A stretch of DNA of 64,000 nucleotides, from assembly GCA_025765595.1 (NCBI GenBank), contig JAIVFH010000030.1:1-64000 (forward strand). Direction: 5' to 3'. Of this stretch, positions 1 to 8,815 are shown piece by piece. The DNA comes from Obelidium mucronatum (taxonomy: Eukaryota > Chytridiomycota > Chytridiomycetes > Chytridiales > Chytriomycetaceae). The stretch's first letter is position 1. Each line of letters opens with the position of its first letter. The notes under the pieces were generated by a model. It was not told the DNA's origin and ran no database searches. It saw nothing but the letters and a program-made list of their open reading frames with translations. The translations under genes and the position numbers were made by a program.

Positions 1-266
1 TAGCATTAAATGAGAAATGCACATTAACTACTGAAAACCTTTTAAAAGATGGCTATTAGAACTCCTATTAAGAGCTAACAAATGCTATAAGGACAGGTCC
101 GATTGGCTCATTTGCGATTAGGAGCGCCACTAGGACCCCTAATAGCGCCCTATTAGACGCCTAATCGGTTCAGCTCCTAATAGGGTCCGATTCGGACTCC
201 TAGTCGGACTCCTATTCGGGCCCTAATCGGACCCCGAATCGCGCGTGCCGCTCGGACCCCGGGCTG
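1..266 (+). repeat. Left terminal inverted repeat (about 267 bp)
   Basis: Begins TAGCATTAAATGAGAAA and ends GACCCCGGGCTG. The inner 200 bases are packed with degenerate copies of CTCCTAATAG / CCTAATCGG / GACTCCTA motifs, which look like subterminal binding sites. It pairs with 8037-8303 as a nearly perfect inverted repeat with a few substitutions and small indels. Confidence 0.85.
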
Positions 267-413
267 CAATTTAACACAAGATTCGATACAGAAAGAGTTG
301 AATAAAAATAAGGAAATGCAAATATGCATGTTTTCAGTGGCAGGCAGGTAGGACATTGTGTGGAGACCCCAAGGCTGAAAACACCAAGACCAGACAGAGC
401 AGCCCACAACAGA

Positions 414-480
414 GAGAATGAGAAAGCCCATTCATCATCTGGTTGATTGTGGAATGGGAGAATGAGAAAGCCCATTCATC
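414..480 (-). repeat. Two copies of a 23-bp repeat (GATGAATGGGC type)
   Basis: Two minus-strand copies of the motif starting GATGAATGGGCTTTCTCATT lie at about 414-436 and 458-480, 21 bases apart. The same motif occurs four times on the plus strand at 12,283-12,460, which ties this element to the second mobile-element zone. Confidence 0.8.
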
Positions 481-668
481 ACCACAGACTGCTCAGAGTG
501 GTTTTGTATTTTTTGTTTAATTTTTATTGACAGGAGCGGTGGGAAATGAAAAACAAACAACACTCTCATCCAGCAGGCAACACCTTCATCAAGAAAGATC
601 TTTGCAGCTTGTAATTTTAAAAGGCAGTTCTGGTTTATATGTTTAGTGTGGTCTTCTGTGATTTTATT

Positions 669-1266
669 GCAGGTTGCTTGTCAACCTGTCATGTTAAGGG
701 GGAGTTTGAGGGGGTTGAAGGCCAATTCCTTGTAGTTCTATTTATAGAAAAGATGTTCCTACCTTGTTAAAATGGTTTGAGGGTTAAGAAGGGGGTTTTT
801 AATAGTTCTATTTTTAGAAAATGGACACGTTCAAGCTGTTGCTTCCCTGGTAATTAAAGGAAAATTGACTTGGAAACCATAGTAACTCCAGACAACACAA
901 CTGTCTCAAGAAGGGTTTTTTGATCTGAGTAATCATATTTTACTGATTTAATTTTCCGGCTGCTGCCATGTCATGCTTGTCCACCTGAAAACCAGAATAA
1001 GCGTTTGTCTAATTGATTTCATCAACTAACACAAATAATGGAAGCTCTAATAGAAGGCAAAATAAGACTCATGATGAGAATCAGTCTCCTTTTGGCTTGT
1101 TTGACATCTTCTGGTTAAATTTGGAAACAAAGACGACAGTCTCTTTTAATTTTCTGGCAATCAAAATAGAAATTCTGACTTATCGCAAACACCCCTAGAA
1201 AGAAAATTTGTGCTTACAAGTTTTGTAATCCCATTAAGTCCTAATTTCTCTGGAGTTGCAACCTGC
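669..1266 (+). repeat. MITE-like repeat, copy a
   Basis: About 598 bp, starting GCAGGTTGC and ending GCAACCTGC (9-bp inverted ends). Related copies lie at 3531-4178 (same strand) and about 4220-4806 (opposite strand), with a short inverted fragment at 3469-3530. No coding capacity is evident, which fits a non-autonomous element. Copy a and the inverted copy at 4220-4806 flank the pogo-type pseudogene, so together they could also be read as long TIRs of one nested element. Confidence 0.7.
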
Positions 1267-1535
1267 ACTGCGAAGAAGCAAAGTGACTGAGCGTATGTCT
1301 CTAGTGAATTGGTTTTTACAATTCCAGTCAGGGAATGAGTCAACCTTCGAACCCGACCAAAAATCTGGGATTCGAACCAAGATATTTTTTCACCTTTCGA
1401 CTCCTAACTTCCAAACCAAACCCTTGCCATCCCTGCATTTTTACGACTATAAAGATGTTTATTCGATTTCATTAACCACAAAAAGATAGAAGAATTGAAG
1501 TTAAAATCAGAGCGGAAAGACAAGCAGTAGGTCCC

Positions 1536-3053
1536 TCACTTTCCACAACCCAAAACGTGCTCATCAAACGCTTCCTCGAACTGTTCCTTGCAGCCAGGGC
1601 ATACTCGATACGCATTGCAAATGCTGCAGCTAAGCCAGGCGGTGCTGGACTTCCAGATATTGGCGCAACGGTCATGTTCATTGGCTGATTGACATTGTTT
1701 CGAGTCCTTTCAAGTGATCTTTGCCTTCTCCTTCGCCTCCTTCACCTTGGCTCGATCAATTTTCTTCTTAGCTATATTGTTCTTCTTTGTTTCCTTCTCC
1801 TTGGCCGCTTTTTGCTGCTCCAATCAAAGTTCTTCAAAGGAGTAAACACGATCCAAGCTGACAACTTTCTCTGCTTGGATCGGAGCCTTCTGTACAGCGT
1901 GAGTAGGAGCCAAAGACTTCATTGACTCAATCAGGTGGGTTACAAGTGGTGGGAAGGCGTTGGCAGCATCTGAGACATTGCCAATGTTGAGTTTGGCGTT
2001 TTCAACAATTAATTCTTTCTTCCACGGAAAGGTGCCCGTTCGCTTGAAAGCAGATCTAATGAGTTCTGCTGTGATACACTTGCGCGCTTCCAGTGTGATT
2101 GGCACCAGTTCTTCCCCAAGACCCACCAAGGTACAGTTGCTGTAGCTCCGTTTTTGCTGAACATGCGGACAATCAGGTTTTTCAAATTCGCAAATATCAC
2201 ATCATCCAATGGCTGCAAGAAGTGAGTCATGTTAGCAGGTAGGAAGAAACCGGCTATTCCTTCTTTTGATTCCCGGGTACAAAATCTCCCAGTTTCACTG
2301 AAAACAAACAGGCATTCTGGGTTGTTTTGGCGGCGATTAGACTTGGGATCGCCTTGCAACTCGAGATTTCCGAATTTGGATGGCAAGACAATAACATCCA
2401 ATATACGCTCCCCATTGGCTGTAACAAATGGAATGAAGCTTGCAACCCGACCTCTGGTACCAGTGATCTTGTTTGGACAGGCAATTGAAGTGCTGACAAT
2501 GGCGCTTGCGTTGGAGGAGCTGTTTTCGAGTTTGATACGCATTTCATCGACATTGGTAAGAAAAACCCAGCTGTAGCCATTCTTTGCCAACCACGCCTCA
2601 AACGCTTCAACCCAGGACTCAATTTCCTTTAAGGTAAGCAGATCGGTGCGAGCCTTGGTTATAGCCTTTGTGGTTCGCATTTTGATTCTGTCTTTATGAC
2701 GCTGTGCAAAACCTGCGTACCACTTGTGAGCCGTCCACTTGGAGTCTTTGTCCTTCTCCTGATTCATCTTGGTGACCAAATTGATGAAATCGATTTGCGC
2801 CATTGGTTGATGAGACAGCAATCTGGCTTCCAAAAAGGCAACAAAGACTTCTTCTTCTTCATCAGAGAACCGCCGGTTGCCATGGGAGCTTCTCCATCCG
2901 TCTATAGGCCAATCGAACCGCTTCCTTGCTGGTCTTGAGTGAGGAACTGACGATATCCGCAGCCTTGTTCATGGAATGGTTGGCTTTGATGAGGTTGGTG
3001 ACATCGGAGAATATGCGCTTCTTGATGGACAAGCGTGAGCTAGAACGCTTCAT
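1536..3053 (-). pseudogene. Broken pogo/Tigger-type (DDE_1) transposase
   Basis: Read right to left, this encodes an N-terminal helix-turn-helix region (2862-3053), a CENP-B-like DNA-binding stretch with W-x5-W-Y-A-G-F and repeated basic residues, then a DDE catalytic core (2009-2833) with the first acidic motif N-V-D-E-M-R and the terminal L-Q-P-L-D-D-V-I-F motif of the DDE_1 superfamily. The segment that should carry the second aspartate appears shortened or lost. The C-terminal part (1536-2129) is in other frames, has an internal stop after the E-E-L at about 1824, a Lys-rich helix, and a cysteine cluster C-x2-C-x6-C-x2-C followed by His and Cys. Frameshifts near 2870 and near 2130-2250 and in-frame stops show it is inactive. 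Family membership is supported by the D-E and QPLD motifs; the gene is clearly not functional. Confidence 0.75.
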
Positions 3054-3111
3054 AATTCACTGTTAAATTTTCAGTCTTGGACGACACGGGGAAGGTTGTG
3101 TTTTATTGATG

Positions 3112-3175
3112 TGTTTAAAAAAATGTCTTGGTTCAAATCCCAGATTTTTGGCAGGGGGGTGGTGATCCCAGTCTA
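3112..3175 (+). repeat. Short dispersed repeat with a tRNA B-box-like motif
   Basis: Contains CTTGGTTCAAATCCCAGATT, with a GGTTCAAATCC core like a Pol III B box. A similar minus-strand copy lies at about 1331-1392 (GGTTCGAATCCCAGA when reversed), and a partial copy at 6822-6866. No paired A box or cloverleaf could be found, so a SINE-like or tRNA-derived origin is only a suggestion. Confidence 0.3.
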
Positions 3176-3468
3176 CTTTCACTAGAGAAAAAAAAATCCG
3201 TTTTCACCAGGTCATTTGAATGACCCCCTCCACGTAAACTTTGACCTCTATCCCCGCCAGCCACAGGCATCGCAGAACGTCAAGCGATAGCGCAATCGAT
3301 AGCGAACGATAGTGCGCAGATTTGTCCGGGACCACAATTCTTGATTAGAGCGCAGGAAGTGTGTTCTTGCTTGAATTGTGTTTTCCTTCGACGTCTATCA
3401 GGGCTCCAACCGCACGCCGCAGGGACTTCACTAGAGACATACGCTCAGTCACTTTGCTTCTTCGCAGT

Positions 3469-3530
3469 GCAGGTTGCAACTCCAGAGAAATTAGGACTTA
3501 ATGGGATTACAAAACTTGTAAGCACAAATT
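3469..3530 (-). repeat. MITE-like repeat, inverted end fragment
   Basis: Matches, in reverse, the last ~65 bases of copy a (GCAGGTTGCAACTCCAGAG...). It abuts the next full copy directly, suggesting insertion of one copy into the end of another. Confidence 0.6.
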
Positions 3531-4178
3531 GCAGGTTGCTTGTCAACCTGTCATGTTAAGGGGGAGTTTGAGGGGGTTGGAGGCCAATTCCTTGTAGTTC
3601 TATTTGTAGAAAAGATGTTCCTACTTTGTTCAAATGGTTTGAGGGTTAAGAAGGGGGTTTTAAATAGTTCTATTTTTAGAAATTGGACATGTTCAAGCTG
3701 TTGCTTCCCTAGCAATTAAAGGAAAATTGACTTGGAAACCAAAGTAACTCCAGACAACACAAAAGTCTCAAGAAGGTTTTTTTGACCTGAGTTATCATGT
3801 TTTACTTATTTAATTTTTTAGCTGCTGTCATGTCATGCTTGTGCATCTGAAAAGGAGAATAAGCTTTCCTCTAATTGATTTCATCAACTAACACAAATAA
3901 TGGAAGCTCTTAAAGAAGGCAAAATAAGAAGTGGCTCAAGGCCAGATTAAAAGGATTGTAGGCAGACTCATGATGAGAATCTGTCTGCTTTTGGCTTGTT
4001 TGACGTCTTCTGGTTATCCCCCAAGATTTAAAATTTTGAAACAAAGACAGCCTCTTCTAATTTTCTGGTAATCAAAATAAAAATTCTGACTTATTTCAAA
4101 CACCCCTAAAAAAATTTTCTGCTTACAAGTGTTGTTGCAATCCCATAAAGCCCTAATTTCTCTGGAGTCGCAACCTGC
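3531..4178 (+). repeat. MITE-like repeat, copy b
   Basis: About 648 bp with the same GCAGGTTGC / GCAACCTGC ends as copy a. It is more diverged internally and carries an extra ~50 bp around 3930-3960 relative to copy a. Confidence 0.7.
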
Positions 4179-4219
4179 ACTGCGAAGAAGCAAAGCAACT
4201 GAGCGTATGTCTCTAGTTT

Positions 4220-4806
4220 TCTTTCTAGGGGTGTTTGCGATAAGTCAGAATTTCTATTTTGATTGCCAGAAAATTAAAAGAGACTGTCGTCTTTGTTTCC
4301 AAAATTAACCAGAAGATGTCAAACAAGCCAAAAGGAGACTGATTCTCATCATGAGTCTACCTGCAATCTGTACTGCTTGCTAGGCATTAATCTGGCTTTG
4401 ACTCAATTCTTATTTTGCCTTCTTTTAGAGCTTCCATTATTTGTGTTAGTTGATGAAATCAATTAGACAAACGCTTATTCTGGTTTTCAGGTGGACAAGC
4501 ATGGCATGGCAGCAGCCGGAAAATTAAATCAGTAAAATATGATTACTCAGATCAAAAAACCCTTCTTGAGACAGTTGTGTTGTCTGGAGTTACTATGGTT
4601 TCCAAGTCAATTTTCCTTTAATTACCAGGGAAGCAACAGCTTGAACGTGTCCATTTTCTAAAAATAGAACTATTAAAAACCCCCTTCTTAACCCTCAAAC
4701 CATTTTAGCAAGGTAGGAACATCTTTTCTATAAATAGAACTACAAGGAATTGGCCTTCAACCCCCTCAAACTCCCCCTTAACATGACAGGTTGACAAGCA
4801 ACCTGC
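4220..4806 (-). repeat. MITE-like repeat, copy c (inverted)
   Basis: Reverse-complement copy very close in sequence to copy a, ending GCAACCTGC at 4798-4806. Its other end is truncated where it meets copy b. The close match to copy a suggests that a and c were deposited together or that c arose by inverted duplication. Confidence 0.7.
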
Positions 4807-5059
4807 AAGCCATAGCGCAATCGATTGAGATAAACAATACCCTGACTTCTCCGGGAGTACTTTTGCTGATTTGGTTTTAGAAAACAAGCTTTCAATAAAA
4901 TAGTTTTTTACTTGTAATTTTATCTTCCTCAACACTCAGGTACTCTAGGAATAAAAAAGTACTGTCTTTTACTATAAACGATGCTTTTCGGAATTTTTCG
5001 GTATTTTTCAACCATTTCTGAGACCATTGATTGTGACAACGTTCCTCACTGTTGTTCGG

Positions 5060-6206
5060 ACACAACTAAAAAAAAGTCTCAAAAAACAGCCAAATGCCCC
5101 CAATAACGCCAAAAAGAAACAACGGAAGCGGGCATTGCACCAAGCTGCGCTGCTCCATGAGCGTGAGTCCCATGATATCATCCTATGATTCTCAATGTTA
5201 ACTCTGCCTCAGCGTGCTGTGAATGCTGCCGCCGTAGCACATGAACAACTCTATGACGAAAACACGGCCATTTCGAAGAAGGCAAGGGTTGAAGACTCAC
5301 CGGTAATGGAAATGGAGCTTGATGAAGGTAACTATAGTTTCATTCCTTGTTTTGCTTGAGAGCACGCCTAAAGCTGCAGTTATCACGACAGATAATGGTA
5401 CTTATAACGATGATGTGTCATTGGCATCAGCAGGTATCTCCTATTTTTAGTGATTCCCGTTCTTATTGCTGATTTCTGTTCTGTTCTATCCTACTGTCTC
5501 AGCTGCAACAATCATGTTCAAGACAAAACTGCTTTTAGCTCCAGTTGCCGTATTTCTGATTTCCAACCCGAGCAACTCCGTTTTTCAAGCTCAAGCCTCT
5601 CTCCAAACTGATAGGATTGCAATCCACCTTGCTACGATTTGAAAGCTCGGACATTGTCTTCACAGCGACTCGATTGTCAGGATGTTACGCTGCCAACATT
5701 GATGGAATCTGTGCATACCTTCAGTCACACCCCAAGCTTCTTGCCCAGTCGCTTCTTTTCCCTGAGAATAGGTCCAATGGAGTACAAGTCCAACTTGCAA
5801 TTATTGCGCTTACAACATTTCTGATGAAAGTAAAAGCTCGGTTACTGAAAATCACCCTGAAGCAGCGACCACATCTGGAATCCATACTGAACAAGTGCCG
5901 GTCCAAGCAGTGAACTCATTACCAGCAGAAAACAGTGGCTGGATTGACGTTGAAGATGTCCCCAAGAACTCTTGTTCTGAACAACGCGAATCTACCAGCA
6001 AGTCTCTTATGAAATCTGCAACCTCCAATCTTGAAAGTGCAAATCAACGAAGCAGAAACCTTGCAAACACGGTCTCCAAGCTCCGTTCGGAACTTTTATA
6101 TCTCAAATCCATCCTTGGACCCACGCAACGGCGTCACTTGCAAACTATTCACGAGCTAATCAAGAGTGATGGACACACTTTAACACGAACAGCAATGGTT
6201 TATTGA
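5060..6206 (+). pseudogene. Degenerate ORF of unknown function inside the TIR element
   Basis: Several coding-like pieces lie in one direction. A basic Lys/Arg/Gln-rich stretch sits at about 5060-5180. After it come an acidic Glu/Met-rich piece ending near 5327 at a possible GT donor, a middle piece at 5617-5913, and a C-terminal piece at 5895-6206 that is Ser/Asn-rich and probably forms a short coiled coil (L-A-N-T-V-S-K-L-R-S-E-L-L-Y-L-K). The pieces are in different frames and some have stops, so either introns were missed or the gene is decayed. I recognise no family. The basic N-terminus would fit a DNA-binding accessory protein, but that is conjecture. Confidence 0.35.
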
Positions 6207-6928
6207 TTGGTCGAGATTTGAGGATCAGGAGAACATTTAACTTGATTACGGGGCTGTGTCATTTAGTTTTTCCTCCCCTTACTCTTTTTTTTTTGTGTGG
6301 GGGTGGCATCAGTTGTGCTTGTATTCACCGTGTTGATGGAAATAATAAAGAGTTGCGGACAAGCTTTTCACACCAACACACAAACTCTCTATAACGATTT
6401 CGACTTGAATAAATTGTTTTACTATCCATGATTGGTTACACGCGTGGCGCCCCAGAATTGGAATTCGGTGGCCACGTTTGTTGCGTCAGCGATGCAGTAA
6501 TCAATATTTATATGGCTGAATAGTTTGTTTATTAAAGTCATTTATGGTTTTCAAACATCACTTAAAAAGGATTGGTCAGAAGTGGGGATCGAACACCGGG
6601 TTCCAAACGGCTGGAGCAGATTGATGCGGATGACCTAGACGTCCCTAACTCGCTAGACAGATATTTATATTTATACAGCTTTAACAATCATTTCTCTATT
6701 TCATCACCAGCTAGCAAGGATGTGTTCCAATCATCTTTTTTGATATTTGCGATAGTTTATTTATCGGTTTTAGAGCGTGCAGCCCCGGTGACAGTGACTT
6801 TGGGTGTGTTGCCAACTTTTTGTGTGGATCACCACCCCCCTGGATTTTTGGTTGGGTTTGAAGGTTGACTCAATATGAAAAGACAGTGGATTCCAAAGCG
6901 TTCAAGTTGTAAAAACAATTTTCTTTCC

Positions 6929-7460
6929 TTACAAAATCCTGCACCAATCTTCTGCAACTCGTTGGTCAGCCCATGCAGCTCTTGCTATATCTATGAAGGT
7001 CATGTTGGTGTTTGTTTTTTTTTTCTTGTTTGTTTCAGTCCAGAATGCGTGTCTTCTTTCTAATTCAGTTTTAATAGGTTTGCGCAGCCAGTCACAGTCA
7101 ACACAACGCTGAATGTCCAATGTATTGGCCAGAAAAAATCCCTTAATTGTGTCAGAGGGTTTTCCTTTATTGCATGCGTTTCTGTACTTGGTGATATCAC
7201 TTTCTCTTTGATCCCACTTTTGCCTGCCTCATCCTTTCCATCTTCTTGTTTGCTTGTTTTACTTTCAGCCTTTTTGCAACAGATACTAGACAGCGGAGAA
7301 TCCGGCTAATTCTGGCAGATGGAATGGGAACAACGAGCTGGGCAGTGAAGAATAACCAGGACAGTTTGCAGAAAGCGGTTACCTTCAACATCAATTGCAA
7401 TGCCACAGATTGCAATTGGAAGATACGGGAATCAGTTTTGCAAGCTCTGGATTGAGCCAT
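6929..7460 (-). pseudogene. Fragment related to the KDZ-associated gene at 16.7-17.1 kb
   Basis: The minus strand around 7120-7225 matches 16,820-16,930 closely (the shared DNA encodes K-W-D-Q-R-E-S-D-I-T-K-Y followed by K-P-S-D-T-I-K-G-F-F). The match continues as diverged sequence to about 6929. The reading frame is broken by indels at 7200 and 7110. It is a decayed copy of the N-terminal part of the cysteine-cluster protein and shows that this TIR element once shared genes with the KDZ-type element to the right. Confidence 0.55.
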
Positions 7461-7639
7461 GTGTATTTATTTCTATCCATTCATATAATTTTTTATTTAT
7501 AATAAACAGCTATTTTCCTTATTTTATATAATTTTTATGACTTATTCTTGATTTTAGTGATGGTTGGGGGGGTAGCGGCCTGTGAACCAGTGGCTTGTGG
7601 CTTGTTCCCCACATAAAAAGGTACAGAGCGGCCTGCTCA

Positions 7640-8036
7640 CAGGCCGTGGCACACCCTAAGTGTGTTGTGATTTGTTTGAGCAGGGAAGGGGTACTAACTG
7701 CGTTTTTATTGATAGTCTCGCAACCAGTGTTTGCTCGCCCTGCCGTTGTGACCCCACTGTTGTTGCGATTGTATCCAACTCCAATGCTTCCAAGCTCTGG
7801 CTCCAGCAGCTTCCGCCGTGATTTGATGGAATCAACGTTGACACAGTCGTCAATTGTGTTTTGACCAGCAGGACGTTTGGGAGGAGCAAGTCTATGATGT
7901 GATGAAGTATGCGATCATCTACTGCAAGCTGTTGGCTGAAGAGAACATACGGAAGGACAAGATCCCGGTAATGGTCAAGCAGGAGACTGGGTTGGTCAAC
8001 TTCCCTGACAAGAAGGAGTCTGGATATGCGTACGTT
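7640..8036 (+). pseudogene. Truncated copy of the unknown gene at 8.8-11.3 kb
   Basis: The stretch 7854-8036 encodes V-M-K-Y-A-I-I-Y-C-K-L-L-A-E and F-P-D-K-K-E-S-G-Y-A-Y-V, nearly identical to the minus-strand exon at 9134-9376. Upstream, 7655-7700 matches the reverse of 9460-9520. The copy is cut off exactly where the right TIR begins, so it probably represents internal cargo left after deletion. It is oriented opposite to the full copy next door. Confidence 0.7.
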
Positions 8037-8303
8037 CAGCCCGGGGTCCGAGCGGCACGCGCAATTCGGGGTCCGATTAGGGCCCGACTAGGAGTCCGAC
8101 TAGGAGTCCAAATCGGACCCTATTAGGAGCTGGACCGATTAGGAGCCTAATAGGGCGCTATTAGGGGTCCTAGTGGCGCTCCTAATCGCAAATGAGCCAA
8201 TCGGACCTGTCCTTATAGCATTTGTTAGCTCTTAATAGGAGCTCTAATAGCCATCTTTTAAAAGGTTTTCAGTAGTTAATGTGCATTTTCTCATTTAATG
8301 CTA
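8037..8303 (-). repeat. Right terminal inverted repeat
   Basis: Reverse complement of 1-266, beginning CAGCCCGGGGTCCGAGC and ending CTCATTTAATGCTA. It contains the same dense array of GACTAGGAG / CTATTAGGAG motifs. Confidence 0.85.
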
Positions 8304-8815
8304 TGTCCTATTCGGAAGTCCGACTAGGAGAAAGAAAACCCCTTCAAATAAAAGGAAAAAATAGAAATCTCCTACTGGAAACAGGTTAGGAGTACATTCA
8401 GGGGCGGCTAGGAGCCTGAAAAAGGTGATTGTTTGTTTACTGGCTGCTGTCTGTGTTTTCTGGTGTCCCCATAGCGAGCCGGACCTCCGGAGCTGCTAAC
8501 GGGCCGCTTAGCAAGCCACTCGCGACCTGTGGGCGACCCGCGTGCGAGCCGCTAACCAGTGGAAAGCCAGCCGCGTCGCAGTTAGTTCACGGGCCGCAAG
8601 CCAGTTGACAGCCAGTGAAGAGCCAGTTGAAAGCTAGTCGTTACTTTATGTTGAAAAAGGTAAGAACAATGAGCAGAAAAGTTTTAAAACCATAATATAT
8701 GTATTTAAAGTAATAAACAAAATCCAAAGTACCAACAATAAACAAAAACAAAAAAGGATGCGCGAAGTTCAAATTAACAAAATATTGAAGAAACAATAAA
8801 TAAAAAAACCCCCGA
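8304..8815. other. Intergenic spacer with a GC-rich repeat-like stretch
   Basis: No gene is seen. Bases 8320-8340 and 8380-8420 still carry CTAGGAG-type motifs. Bases 8470-8640 are GC-rich with imperfect repeats of GAGCCGCTAAC and AGCCAGTTGA. The last ~170 bases are the AT-rich 3' end of the minus-strand gene that follows. Confidence 0.4.

Larger units (their letters stand above)
1..8303. mobile_element. Composite TIR element of about 8.3 kb
   Basis: The first 266 bases and bases 8037-8303 are inverted copies of each other, so the interval looks like one DNA transposon whose left tip coincides with, or lies just beyond, the window start. Inside are a broken pogo-type transposase flanked by MITE-like repeats (nested insertion), a degenerate ORF of unknown function, a minus-strand fragment related to the KDZ-associated gene at 16.7-17.1 kb, and a plus-strand fragment of the unknown gene at 8.8-11.3 kb. 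No intact transposase remains inside, so the element is probably non-autonomous and may be mobilised by the neighbouring KDZ-like enzyme. That link is inference from shared gene fragments and shared TIR style. Target-site duplications cannot be tested because the left flank is outside the window. Confidence 0.7.

Noticed and set aside
6585..6665. tRNA gene on the minus strand (GTGTTCGATCCCC resembles a T arm)
   Set aside because: The acceptor stem needs three wobble pairs and no D arm or anticodon stem can be folded.
7565..8640. GC-rich AGCCAGT/GCGGCC stretches at 7,565-7,645 and 8,470-8,640 as another TIR pair
   Set aside because: Similarity is short and patchy and would cut through the clear TIR at 8037-8303; not supportable by eye.
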